A DNA stretch of 64,000 bases from Microbacterium saperdae (GTDB taxonomy: Bacteria; Actinomycetota; Actinomycetes; Actinomycetales; Microbacteriaceae). Below the pieces are notes generated by a model, which had not been told where the DNA came from, searched no databases, and saw only the letters and a list, made by a program, of their open reading frames with translations. Position numbers and translations under genes: made by a program. The stretch lies in the NCBI RefSeq assembly GCF_006716345.1, contig NZ_VFOX01000002.1, positions 1,054,001 through 1,118,000 on the forward strand. Reading direction: 5' to 3'. Positions 40,510 through 48,516 of the stretch are shown in pieces; the first letter of the stretch is position 1; every line of letters starts with the position of its first letter.

Positions 40510-41373
40510 ATGATCGGAACGCTCAACGCCCTGGTCGATCTCATCGAGCAGCGTACGGATGACGAGATCGACCTGGCCGTGTTCGCTCGCGAGCACGGCA
40601 CGACGGAGTACCACCTGCGTCGGATGTTCTCGTCGCTGGCGGGCATGCCGTTGTCGGAGTACGTGCGTCGTCGCCGCATGACCCTTGCCGGAGCCGAACT
40701 CGTCGTCGGGGCGCCCAGCCTGCTCGATGTGGCAGTGCGTCACGGGTACGGATCGGTCGAGGCGTTCGGTCGGGCGTTCCGCTCGGTGCACGGTATCGGG
40801 CCGGCGGATGCGCGCCGAGACGGTGGTCCTCTCCGCACACAACCCACGCTCCGGTTCCGCCTGAGCGTCGAAGGGAGCACCCCGATGCACGTCACCATCA
40901 TCACCCAGCCTGACCTCATGCTCGCCGGACATGCCGCCACCGTGCCGCTGATCCACACGGGGGTCAACCCGCACATCCAAGAGCACATCGCCGGCATCCC
41001 CGCGCAGGAGCATGCGCGGCTCAAGGCGCTCTCCGACGCCGAGCCGTCCGGCATCCTGGCCGTGACCGCGGATGTCGACCCGGATGCGCCGGAAGGCTCG
41101 CCTCTCACCTATCTGCACGGCGTCGCGCTGCGGGCCTCGACACCGGTGCCCGACGATCTCGATCGGATGCCGTTGGAAGCAGGAGCCTGGGCCGTGTTCG
41201 CGTCGGCGGGACCGTTCCCCGAGACCCTGCAGAACCTTTGGGCGGCGACCGCGACGGAGTGGTTCCCGTCGAACCCCTGGCGGTTGCGCCCGGGGCCGTC
41301 GATCGTGCGGTATCTCGAGTTCAGCGGCACGCACGCGTCGTGCGAGCTCTGGCTCCCGGTCGAATCAGTCTGA
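40510..41373 (+). CDS. AraC-family regulator with GyrI-like effector domain
   Basis: 287 residues. An N-terminal AraC DNA-binding domain (about 1-105) shows EHGTTEYHLRRMFSSLAGMPLSEYVRRRRM and LLDVAVRHGYGSVEAFGRAFRSVHGIGPADAR. A GyrI/SOUL-like small-molecule domain follows (about 120-285, MHVTIITQPDLMLAGHAATV ... LEFSGTHASCELWLPV). This is the Rob/SbmC-type plan, often sensing toxic amphiphiles. A GGAGG site precedes the ATG. The next gene encodes a free-standing GyrI-like protein. Confidence 0.9.
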   Translation: MIGTLNALVDLIEQRTDDEIDLAVFAREHGTTEYHLRRMFSSLAGMPLSEYVRRRRMTLAGAELVVGAPSLLDVAVRHGYGSVEAFGRAFRSVHGIGPADARRDGGPLRTQPTLRFRLSVEGSTPMHVTIITQPDLMLAGHAATVPLIHTGVNPHIQEHIAGIPAQEHARLKALSDAEPSGILAVTADVDPDAPEGSPLTYLHGVALRASTPVPDDLDRMPLEAGAWAVFASAGPFPETLQNLWAATATEWFPSNPWRLRPGPSIVRYLEFSGTHASCELWLPVESV

Positions 41374-41381
41374 CACTCGAC

Positions 41382-41416
41382 CCGGTGGGTGACGTCTTCT
41401 CGGACGCACCCACCGG
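41382..41416 (+). terminator. Hairpin after the AraC-type gene
   Basis: CCGGTGGGTG (41382-41391) pairs perfectly with CACCCACCGG (41407-41416), nine bases after the stop codon. There is no clear T-tract. Confidence 0.6.
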
Positions 41417-41465
41417 CGTCCGACCTCCATGACACACTGGCCCCAGCAGCGGAGGAGGCCACGAC

Positions 41466-42086
41466 ATGGCGATCGATCTGAAGAAGACACTCGACGCGTA
41501 TCAGGCGAAGAGAGGCGTCTTCCGCGTGGTCGAGATCCCGGCCATGCGGTACCTGATGATCGACGGTGCGGGCGATCCGAACTCGGTGCCGGAGTACTCG
41601 CACGCCGTGACAGCGCTGTTCTCGCTGGCCTACACGCTCAAGTTCGCGAGCAGGAAACAGCTCGGTCTCGACACGGTCGTGATGCCGCTCGAGGGGCTGT
41701 GGCATGCACCTGATATGGAGACCTTCACCTCGCGGCGCGACAAGTCCGCGTGGTTGTGGACGCTTCTGATCATGGTTCCCGCGCACGTGACCGATGAGAT
41801 GTTCGCGGCGGCGGTCGACGCCGTGGCGAAGAAGAAGGATGCCTCGCCGAGCCTGTCATCCGTCCGGCTCGAACTGCTCGACGAGGGTCTCTGCGTGCAG
41901 ACCCTGCACGTCGGGTCCTACGACGATGAGGCGCCAGTGCTCGCCGACCTGCACGACCGCTTCATCCCGGAGCAGGGCTTCGAGATGCGCGGACTCCACC
42001 ACGAGATCTACCTCAGCGACGTCCGCCGCGTCGAGCCGGCGAAGCTGCGCACGATCCTCCGGCAGCCGGTGTCGCGAGCCGTCTGA
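41466..42086 (+). CDS. GyrI-like small-molecule-binding domain protein
   Basis: 206 residues with a single GyrI-like fold: FRVVEIPAMRYLMIDGAGDPNSVPEYSHAVTALFSLAYTLKF, WLWTLLIMVPAHV, and a C-terminal GFEMRGLHHEIYLSDVRRVEPAKLRTILRQPV. The C-terminal HHEIYLSDPRR-like motif is typical of the stand-alone group. It has no DNA-binding domain. Such proteins bind or hydrolyse hydrophobic cyclic compounds. It follows the AraC/GyrI gene with its own GGAGG site; a hairpin separates the two. Confidence 0.87.
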   Translation: MAIDLKKTLDAYQAKRGVFRVVEIPAMRYLMIDGAGDPNSVPEYSHAVTALFSLAYTLKFASRKQLGLDTVVMPLEGLWHAPDMETFTSRRDKSAWLWTLLIMVPAHVTDEMFAAAVDAVAKKKDASPSLSSVRLELLDEGLCVQTLHVGSYDDEAPVLADLHDRFIPEQGFEMRGLHHEIYLSDVRRVEPAKLRTILRQPVSRAV

Positions 42087-42088
42087 CC

Positions 42089-42736
42089 TCAGGCCGTCGC
42101 GGGCTTCTCGCTCCACAGCAGCAGGAACGCGCCGAGGCCGATCATCATGCCCCCACCGGTGGCCGACATGGTCGAGATCCGCCGCGGCGACCGGCCGAAC
42201 CAGTCGCGGGCCGCGCTGGCGAGCAGCACCCACACCGCATCGCACGTGACGCCGATGACCACGACGATCGAGCCGAGCACGAAGAGCTGCAGCGGCACCG
42301 ATCCGGCGTGCAGGTCGACGAACTGGGGGAGGATCGCCAGGAAGAACGCGATCGACTTGGGGTTGGTGATGCCCACCACGAATCCCTCGAAGAGGAGCCG
42401 CCACCCCGACGTGCGCTGCACGGCGCCGGTGACGGCTGCAGCCGCATCCTTCCGGTGGCGGATCGCCTGGATGCCGAGGAACACCAGATAGCCGGCGCCG
42501 GCGACCTTGACGATCGTGAAGAGCACCACCGACTGGGCGATCACGGTCCCCACGCCGAGCGCGACCGCGAGCACCAGGATGATCGATCCCACGGCCGTCC
42601 CGACGATGCTGAGGAACCCGCCGAGCCGCCCGAGAGCGATCGACCGTCCGATGGTGAACAGCACGGTGGGCCCGGGGATGACGACCATGATGAACGCCGC
42701 AGCGATGAACGCGAGGAGCGTGGGGGTGGCGATCAT
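42089..42736 (-). CDS. LysE/RhtB-family amino-acid exporter
   Basis: 215 residues with about six membrane segments. N-terminal family motif FIMVVIPGPTVLFTIGRSIALGRLGGFLSIVGTAVGS, then FLGIQAIRHRKD and FVVGITNPKSIAFFLAILPQFVD. It exports amino acids or derivatives. It is convergent with the GyrI gene, with 2 bp between the stops. Its substrate is not predictable. Confidence 0.9.
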   Translation of the reverse strand: MIATPTLLAFIAAAFIMVVIPGPTVLFTIGRSIALGRLGGFLSIVGTAVGSIILVLAVALGVGTVIAQSVVLFTIVKVAGAGYLVFLGIQAIRHRKDAAAAVTGAVQRTSGWRLLFEGFVVGITNPKSIAFFLAILPQFVDLHAGSVPLQLFVLGSIVVVIGVTCDAVWVLLASAARDWFGRSPRRISTMSATGGGMMIGLGAFLLLWSEKPATA

Positions 42737-42775
42737 GAAGCGAGCCTAGGGGGTGCGCGGGCGAACGCGACAGGG

Positions 42776-42811
42776 ACGGTCGTGGATGGCCTCGCGACCA
42801 CCCACGACCGT
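42776..42811 (-). terminator. Hairpin downstream of the NTF2-like gene
   Basis: ACGGTCGTGG (42776-42785) pairs with CCACGACCGT (42802-42811), just past the stop of the minus-strand NTF2-like gene and before the LysE gene. Confidence 0.55.
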
Positions 42812-42815
42812 GATC

Positions 42816-43208
42816 TCAGACGGAGCCCCAGAAGCGGTCCTCGGCGGCCTGGTCCTCGCTGATCAGCCAGACTTCGGCGATGCGTCCGTCCGTGATCCGG
42901 AACACGTCGACGCCGTGCTGGTCGAGGTCAGGCTGCCCCGGTCGTTGCGCGCGGAACCGCACAGTCGCCGACACCAGGTCGCCGCTCTCGGTCGCGGAAT
43001 CGGTCTCCAGCGCGAAGGTTCCGCCGCTGAGCTCCATGAACGTGCCCAGATGAGCGAGGATCGCGTCGGGACCGATGTGGTCGCCCGACACCTGGTTCGC
43101 GCCGGGCTGATGCCAGACGGCATCCGGGCTGAAGGTGGCGGCCAGCGCGGCCATGTCTCCCGCGGCCATGGCCGCTCCGTACTGTCCCACGACGTCGATA
43201 GCCGACAT
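42816..43208 (-). CDS. NTF2-like (SnoaL-type) protein
   Basis: 130 residues: YGAAMAAGDMAALAATFSPDAVWHQPGANQVSGDHIGPDAILAHLGTFMELSGG, then QHGVDVFRITDGRIAEVWLISEDQAAEDRFW, the usual closing strand of SnoaL-like ketosteroid-isomerase-type proteins. Probably a small hydrophobic-substrate enzyme or binding protein. It is divergent from the HxlR regulator with an 87-bp gap, so it may be that regulator's target. Unlike the other NTF2-like genes here, it shows no ECF41-type promoter. Confidence 0.85.
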   Translation of the reverse strand: MSAIDVVGQYGAAMAAGDMAALAATFSPDAVWHQPGANQVSGDHIGPDAILAHLGTFMELSGGTFALETDSATESGDLVSATVRFRAQRPGQPDLDQHGVDVFRITDGRIAEVWLISEDQAAEDRFWGSV

Positions 43209-43295
43209 GATGTTCCTCCAGATGACTCGGTACTGTGAACATCCAGCGTCTCGAGCGGGGCGCGGTTACTTCAACGTCACCGGACGGAGCGACGC

Positions 43296-43676
43296 ATGAG
43301 CACCGGGTGGACCGTGTTCTCGGCCAAGTGCCCGTCGCGGGCGTCGCTCGCCCGGATCGCCAACAAGTGGACCGCGATGATCGTGGTGCTCCTGCACGAG
43401 GAGCCGCTGCGGTTCGGCGAGCTGCACCAGCGCGTCGATGGCATCGCGAAGAAGGTGCTCTCCGACACGCTGCGCGCTCTGGAGCGGGATGGCATGATCG
43501 CGCACGGCGTCGATCCGGACGGTCACGCGCGCTACCGTCTCACCGCACTCGGACGCACACTGCACGAACCCCTCCAGGCCCTGCAGGTCTGGGCGGAGTC
43601 CCATGTGGACGACGTGCGCGATGCGCAGGACCGCTACGACGAAGCGGCCGACGAACGCGTGCTCGACGGCCGCTGA
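43296..43676 (+). CDS. HxlR-family winged-helix regulator
   Basis: 126 residues. It has the conserved N-terminal Cys12 (AKCPSRASLARIANKWTAMIVVLL) and the winged helix LRFGELHQRVDGIAKKVLSDTLRALERDGMI, followed by HARYRLTALGRTLHEPLQAL. HxlR proteins are dimers that often sense electrophiles or oxidants through that cysteine. It is divergent from the NTF2-like gene and convergent with the epimerase gene. Confidence 0.9.
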   Translation: MSTGWTVFSAKCPSRASLARIANKWTAMIVVLLHEEPLRFGELHQRVDGIAKKVLSDTLRALERDGMIAHGVDPDGHARYRLTALGRTLHEPLQALQVWAESHVDDVRDAQDRYDEAADERVLDGR

Positions 43677-43686
43677 TCGGTCGGCC

Positions 43687-44442
43687 TCAGCGCGGCGGGT
43701 TCGCGGGCAGCCACTCGGCGAGCGTGGTCGGGAAGATCTGTGCTCCATCGACGGGGAGCAGCGTGCGCTCTTCGATATGTGCGCCGAAGTACTGCGCGTC
43801 GGGGTCCTGCACGACGACCCGGTCATCACCGCGGAACGCGAGTCCGCGCCGGATGAACTCATCCATCGTGAAGACCTCGGGGCCGGCGATCTCGATTCCG
43901 CCGTTCAGAGGTGCGCCGACAGCGGTGCGGGCGACCGCGGTGGCCACATCGGCCGCGGCGATCGGTTGGATCAGGGCACCGGGCAGCCGGACCTCCGCCC
44001 CGGCGGCGACCGTCGACGCGATGCTGCCGATGAACTCGAAGAACTGCGTGGCGTGCACGAACGAGTAGGGCACGCCGGAGGCGGCGATCAGCTTCTCCTG
44101 GGCGGCCTTGGCGTGGAAGTAGTCGATGTCCTGCGGGCGGTCGGTGCCGACGATGGTGAGGGCGACATGATGCCCGACACCGGCTTCCTTCTCCGCGGCG
44201 AGCAGATTCCTCGTCGACGTCGTGAAGAACGCCAGGACGGCATCCTTCTCGAAGGACGGGGAGTTCGACACGTCGATGACGACGTCGGCACCGGTCAGCG
44301 CCTCGGCGAGACCTTCTCCGGTGATCGAGTTCACTCCCGTGTTGGGAGACGCCGCGATGGCTTCGTGCCCGTGGGCCGTGAGCTTCGCGACGACCTGGGA
44401 GCCGATGAGCCCCGTTCCGCCGATGACGACGATCTTTGACAT
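43687..44442 (-). CDS. NAD(P)-dependent epimerase/NmrA-like protein (ECF41-associated)
   Basis: 251 residues with a Rossmann N-terminus IVVIGGTGLIGSQVVAKLTAHGHEAIAAS and the atypical-SDR features VVIDVSNSPSF, VALTIVGTDRPQ, YFHAKAAQEKLIAASGVPYSFVHATQFFEF and IQPIAAADVATAVARTAV. Oxidoreductases and epimerases of this kind are the typical partner genes of ECF41 sigma factors. An ECF41-like promoter (44520-44494) lies upstream. The substrate is unknown. Confidence 0.88.
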   Translation of the reverse strand: MSKIVVIGGTGLIGSQVVAKLTAHGHEAIAASPNTGVNSITGEGLAEALTGADVVIDVSNSPSFEKDAVLAFFTTSTRNLLAAEKEAGVGHHVALTIVGTDRPQDIDYFHAKAAQEKLIAASGVPYSFVHATQFFEFIGSIASTVAAGAEVRLPGALIQPIAAADVATAVARTAVGAPLNGGIEIAGPEVFTMDEFIRRGLAFRGDDRVVVQDPDAQYFGAHIEERTLLPVDGAQIFPTTLAEWLPANPPR

Positions 44443-44493
44443 GTCGAGCCTTCCTCTGACTGCGCCGCACGAAGAGCAGCGTCCACCAGCTCT

Positions 44494-44520
44494 GACCGGA
44501 TGGGCTCTCCGGTTGTGACG
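44494..44520 (-). promoter_or_regulatory. ECF41-like promoter of the epimerase gene
   Basis: Minus strand: CGTCACA (44520-44514), 15 bp, then CGGTCAG beginning at 44498. It differs from the sigma gene's promoter at one -35 base, with the same 15-bp spacer and the same CGGTCAG -10 region. Confidence 0.55.
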
Positions 44521-44521
44521 C

Positions 44522-44914
44522 TCAGGGCCGATCCCACCGCCGCAGTTTCTCGGGATTGCGGATGATCCACAGTTCGACGATCAGCCCCGCGTGGGTGCGC
44601 GCGCAGAGCACGGTCGTGATCCGACCCTGCCGGCGGATGACGATGCCGGGGCTGCCGTTGACGGATGCCGTCGCGACGTCGCCCGAGACCGCACTCCGCA
44701 GCACCGCATCGGCGGCGGCATCCGGTCCGGGAAGCACGGACGAGGGAGCATCGCCGTATCCGCCGCTGTCGATCACCGTCACGACCGCGGCATGCAGCAA
44801 TGAGCGCGTGCGATCCGCGTCCTGGTCGACCAGAGCGAGCGCCAAAGCGTCGATGGTGTCCGGATCCGGGGGCTGCGGTTCGCGCCGACGCCACCGGGCC
44901 GGCGGCCGGGTCAT
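44522..44914 (-). CDS. Free-standing ECF41 C-terminal (SnoaL-like) domain protein
   Basis: 130 residues. No sigma domains are present, but residues about 20-127 look like the C-terminal SnoaL-like extension of ECF41 sigma factors: IDALALALVDQDADRTRSLLHAAVVTVIDSGG, the beta region VNGSPGIVIRRQGRITTVLCARTHAGLIVELWII, and the terminal NPEKLRRW (120-127), equivalent to the family's NPDKL motif. The start overlaps the sigma stop (ATGA), so it is made together with the sigma factor. It may bind the same effector or modulate the sigma factor in trans; this is inference. Confidence 0.8.
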   Translation of the reverse strand: MTRPPARWRRREPQPPDPDTIDALALALVDQDADRTRSLLHAAVVTVIDSGGYGDAPSSVLPGPDAAADAVLRSAVSGDVATASVNGSPGIVIRRQGRITTVLCARTHAGLIVELWIIRNPEKLRRWDRP

Positions 44915-45807
44915 GCGTGCGCCGCGCTCACATGGCGCAGCTTCTCGGGGCTCATCACCCAGAGCAGCTGTCGGATGCCGTCGTCCGATGTCGTGACGGT
45001 GACCATGGTCGTCACGATGCCGTTCTCGACCAGCGTCGCCGCCGGCTGATCGTTGACGCGCACCCAGCCGATCGACTTGCCCACCCAGAAATGATGCGCG
45101 AACGCGGCGACGAACTTCGCCACCCGTCCACGCCCGCTGACCGGGATGCGCGCGGCGAGTGCGACGCCGTTGCCGTCGGTGTAGCTGACGACCTCGTCCG
45201 CGAACAGCTTCTCGAGCTGGGCGGCGTCGCCTTCCTGTGCTGCGACGAGGAAGGCAGCGAGCAGGGTGCGCTGCGCCGAGGATTCCACGGCGATCCGCCG
45301 TTCGGAGGTGAGGTGGGCGCGCGCTCGACTGACGAGTTGCCGGGCGCTGACCACGCTCACGGAGATGACCTCGGCGATGCGCGGATACGGGTAGTCGAAG
45401 GCCTCGCGCAGCACATACGCCGCCCGTTCGGTCGGGGTCAGCTTCTCCAGCATGAGCAGCACCGCGAACTGCAGCGCCTCGGCACGCTCGGCGCCGAGCG
45501 CCGGATCATCCTCCGTGTTCACGGGCTCGGGCAGCCACGGGCCGACGTAGGTCTCGCGTCGCACTCTGGCCGACTGCAGCACGGTGATCGACAGGCGCGT
45601 GGTGATGGTCGCGAGGAACGCTCCCGGTTCCCGGATACCGGAGCGTTCGGTGCTCTGCCAGCGGATCCAGGTCTCCTGCACGATGTCCTCGGCATCGGCC
45701 ACGCTGCCGAGCATCCGATATGCGATGCCGAACAGCCGCCGACGCTGTTCGTCGAACACGCCGAGCGCATCGTCCAGGTCATCGCCCGACGTCATCTCAC
45801 CGCTCAT
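44911..45807 (-). CDS. ECF41-family sigma factor with SnoaL-like C-terminal domain
   Basis: 298 residues. Sigma region 2 is at about 14-80 (RRLFGIAYRMLGSVADAEDIVQETWIRW). The conserved linker WLPEPV (91-96) follows, then region 4 at about 112-170 (LTPTERAAYVLREAFDYPYPRIAEVISVSVVSARQLVSRAR). The SnoaL-like extension (about 178-298) holds YTDGNG (209-214, in place of DGGGK) and SPEKL (286-290, in place of NPDKL). In ECF41 proteins the extension controls sigma activity without a separate anti-sigma factor. ATG 45807 has GAGGAGGAG upstream. Its own promoter is ECF41-like, suggesting autoregulation. Confidence 0.93.
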   Translation of the reverse strand: MSGEMTSGDDLDDALGVFDEQRRRLFGIAYRMLGSVADAEDIVQETWIRWQSTERSGIREPGAFLATITTRLSITVLQSARVRRETYVGPWLPEPVNTEDDPALGAERAEALQFAVLLMLEKLTPTERAAYVLREAFDYPYPRIAEVISVSVVSARQLVSRARAHLTSERRIAVESSAQRTLLAAFLVAAQEGDAAQLEKLFADEVVSYTDGNGVALAARIPVSGRGRVAKFVAAFAHHFWVGKSIGWVRVNDQPAATLVENGIVTTMVTVTTSDDGIRQLLWVMSPEKLRHVSAAHA

Positions 45808-45851
45808 GGCTCCTCCTCTCTGCGCAGCGCGCAGAGTGTCCTCTCTTCTCT

Positions 45852-45878
45852 GACCGGACAGAAGCCGCAGGTGTGACA
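45852..45878 (-). promoter_or_regulatory. ECF41-type promoter of the sigma gene
   Basis: Minus strand: TGTCACA (45878-45872), 15 bp, then CGGTCAG starting at 45856. The expected start is near 45845, giving a leader of about 38 nt that contains the ribosome site. Confidence 0.65.
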
Positions 45879-46024
45879 TCTCGGAGCGAAGTCGCCCCGC
45901 TGTTGCTGACGACGAGGCGGCGATGTTTCCGGATGGTAACCGCTGTGTGACCGTTCTGGCAACGCCGTTCTCCTGACGCAGGTCTGCGTCTAGCGTGGGC
46001 GACACCCACGAAAGAGGAGTCCGC

Positions 46025-46312
46025 ATGACTGCGAAAGCCCCCATCGCTCCTGAATTCGACTCAGAGCGTCCCGCCGAACCGGTGGAGGAGAACGCCGCCC
46101 CCGAGGAGAAGCCGCGCACGGAGCGCGTCGATCTCGACCGCTACGTCGTGGTCACCGACGCCCCGATCGGCTATGTCGAATGGGTGGCTCCGGTCTTCGT
46201 CTGCTACGCGGGTCACCCGTACCGGAACTCGGAGGAGATCGCCCAGGCGCATGGCTTCGACGAGGCCGTGAAGCTGGTCGTCGACCGCGCCTCCCGGAAT
46301 CGCGCTCTGTGA
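46025..46312 (+). CDS. Small conserved-looking protein coupled to glgX, unknown function
   Basis: 95 residues. The first 45 are acidic and Pro/Glu-rich (probably disordered). The rest is a compact segment: YVVVTDAPIGYVEWVAPVFVCYAGHPYRNSEEIAQAHGFDEAVKLVVDRASRN. I do not recognise the family. AGAGGAG precedes ATG 46025. Its stop overlaps the glgX start (GTGA), so it is the first gene of the glgX-treY-treZ operon, and the fixed linkage hints at a role near glycogen or trehalose metabolism. That role is inferred only from position. Confidence 0.75.
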   Translation: MTAKAPIAPEFDSERPAEPVEENAAPEEKPRTERVDLDRYVVVTDAPIGYVEWVAPVFVCYAGHPYRNSEEIAQAHGFDEAVKLVVDRASRNRAL

Positions 46313-48516
46313 CCCACGAGGTCTGGCCGGGGTCACCGTACCCGCTGGGCGCGACCTTCGATGGGCAGGGCACGAACTTCGCCCTCTTCAGCGAGGGTGC
46401 CGAGCGGGTGGAACTGTGCCTGTTCGACGAGCACGGCGCGGAGGAGCGGGTGCCGCTGTCAGAGGTGGATGCGTTCGTCTGGCACGGATACCTGCCCTCC
46501 GTGCAGCCGGGGCAGCTGTACGGCTACCGCGTGCACGGCCCCGCCGCGCCGGCGGAGGGCAAACGCTTCAACGCGCACAAGCTGCTGCTCGATCCTTATG
46601 CCAAGGCCGTCGACGGGGAGATCGAGTGGGGGCAGTCGCTGTTCGGCTACGACTTCGGCGAGCCCGATTCGCGCAACGACGATGACTCCGCCGAGGCGAT
46701 GGCGAAGGGGGTCGTGATCAATCCGTTCTTCGAGTGGGCGGGCGATCGTCTGCCGAAGACGCCGTACGCGCAGACCGTCATCTACGAGGCGCACGTGAAG
46801 GGGCTCACCTTCACCCACCCCGACATCCCGGAGGAGCTGCGGGGCACCTACGCCGGCATCGCCCACCCCGCGATCATCGAGCATCTCGTGCATCAGGGCA
46901 TCACCGCTCTCGAGCTGATGCCGGTGCACCAGTTCGTGAACGACTCGACACTGCAGGACAAGGGGCTCTCCAACTACTGGGGCTACAACACGCTCGCCTT
47001 CTTCGCCCCGCACGCGTCGTACTCCTCGAGCGGTCAGCGCGGCCAGCAGGTGCAGGAGTTCAAGGCCATGGTGCGCGCGCTGCACACGGCGGGCATCGAG
47101 GTCATCCTCGATGTCGTGTACAACCACACCGCGGAGGGCAATCACCTCGGTCCGACCCTGTCGATGAGAGGGATCGACAATGAGGCCTACTACCGCCTCG
47201 AGGAGGACCGGCGGTACTACACCGACTACACCGGCACCGGGAACAGCCTCAACGCCGGGAGCCCGCACGCGCTGCAGCTCCTCATGGATTCGTTGCGCTA
47301 CTGGGTCACGGAGATGCACGTCGACGGCTTCCGGTTCGATCTCGCGTCGACCCTGGCCAGGGAGTTCTACGACGTCGACCGGCTGTCGACGTTCTTCGAA
47401 CTCGTCCAGCAGGACCCGGTGGTGTCGCAGGTCAAGCTCATCGCCGAGCCGTGGGACGTCGGGCCCGGCGGATATCAGGTCGGCAACTTCCCGCCGCAGT
47501 GGACGGAGTGGAACGGCAAGTACCGTGACACCGTCCGCGACTTCTGGCGCGGTGAGCCGCAGGCGCTGGGCGAGTTCGCGTCGCGCCTGACCGGCTCCGC
47601 CGACCTGTATGAACATTCGGGGCGGCGCCCGGTGGCGTCGATCAACTTCATCACCGCGCACGACGGGTTCACGCTGCGAGACCTCGTCTCGTACGACGAG
47701 AAGCACAACGAGGCGAACGGCGAGGACAACAACGACGGCGAATCGCACAACCGCTCGGACAATCTGGGGGTGGAGGGGCCGACGGATGACGAGCAGATCA
47801 ACCGGCGTCGCGCGCGACAGCAGCGCAACTTCCTCGCGACGCTGCTGCTGTCGCAGGGCGTGCCGATGATCGCGCACGGCGACGAGCTGGGGCGCACGCA
47901 GGAGGGCAACAACAACGGCTACGCCCAGGACAACGAGATCACCTGGATCGACTGGGAGTCGGCGGATGCGCCGCTGATCGAGTTCACCGCGGCGGTGGCG
48001 CGCCTGCGGCGGACGCATCCGACGTTCCGACGCAGCAGATTCTTCAACGGGCGTCCGGTGCGCGCAGAAGACGGTGGGCGCGTTCCCGACGTGGTCTGGC
48101 TACGACCGGATGCCGCGCCCATGGCGCCGGAGGATTGGGATTCGGGTTTCGGCCTCGCCGTGGGGATGTTCCTCAACGGGGGAGGGATCCGAGAACGGGA
48201 TCTGCGCGGGCGACCGGTCACCGACGTGAACTTCCTCGTCTATTTCAACAGTGGCGAGGAGGTCGAGGTCACGCTGCCGGACGATCGCTATGCGCCGAGC
48301 TGGCAGGTGATGGTCGACACCGCGGGCGAGCGGGGGAACGAGCCGGCGCTCGCCGCGGGGTCGGGGTTCACGCTCGACGCGCGGGCGCTCGTGGTGCTGC
48401 GCGAGATCGACGGGGCCGAGGTCGTGCCCGACGATTCGGTCGACGCGTCGCTGCGCGTCCAGAGCGAGCAAGCCGTGATCACCTCTCCTGCACCGACCGC
48501 GGAGCATCGCGCATGA
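46309..48516 (+). CDS. glgX: Glycogen debranching enzyme GlgX
   Basis: 735 residues. It hydrolyses alpha-1,6 branches of glycogen or limit dextrin. An N-terminal CBM48-like domain (VWPGSPYPLGATFDGQGTNFALFSEGAERVELCLFDE) precedes the GH13 barrel: DVVYNHTAEG (I), VDGFRFDLASTL with the nucleophile (II), IAEPWDVGPGGYQVG with the acid/base (III) and FITAHDGFTLRDLVSY (IV). The isoamylase-type LGRTQEGNNNGYAQDNEITW follows. Start GTG 46309 overlaps the small gene upstream; the stop overlaps treY. In the operon it feeds linear maltodextrins to TreY. Confidence 0.96.
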   Translation: MTHEVWPGSPYPLGATFDGQGTNFALFSEGAERVELCLFDEHGAEERVPLSEVDAFVWHGYLPSVQPGQLYGYRVHGPAAPAEGKRFNAHKLLLDPYAKAVDGEIEWGQSLFGYDFGEPDSRNDDDSAEAMAKGVVINPFFEWAGDRLPKTPYAQTVIYEAHVKGLTFTHPDIPEELRGTYAGIAHPAIIEHLVHQGITALELMPVHQFVNDSTLQDKGLSNYWGYNTLAFFAPHASYSSSGQRGQQVQEFKAMVRALHTAGIEVILDVVYNHTAEGNHLGPTLSMRGIDNEAYYRLEEDRRYYTDYTGTGNSLNAGSPHALQLLMDSLRYWVTEMHVDGFRFDLASTLAREFYDVDRLSTFFELVQQDPVVSQVKLIAEPWDVGPGGYQVGNFPPQWTEWNGKYRDTVRDFWRGEPQALGEFASRLTGSADLYEHSGRRPVASINFITAHDGFTLRDLVSYDEKHNEANGEDNNDGESHNRSDNLGVEGPTDDEQINRRRARQQRNFLATLLLSQGVPMIAHGDELGRTQEGNNNGYAQDNEITWIDWESADAPLIEFTAAVARLRRTHPTFRRSRFFNGRPVRAEDGGRVPDVVWLRPDAAPMAPEDWDSGFGLAVGMFLNGGGIRERDLRGRPVTDVNFLVYFNSGEEVEVTLPDDRYAPSWQVMVDTAGERGNEPALAAGSGFTLDARALVVLREIDGAEVVPDDSVDASLRVQSEQAVITSPAPTAEHRA

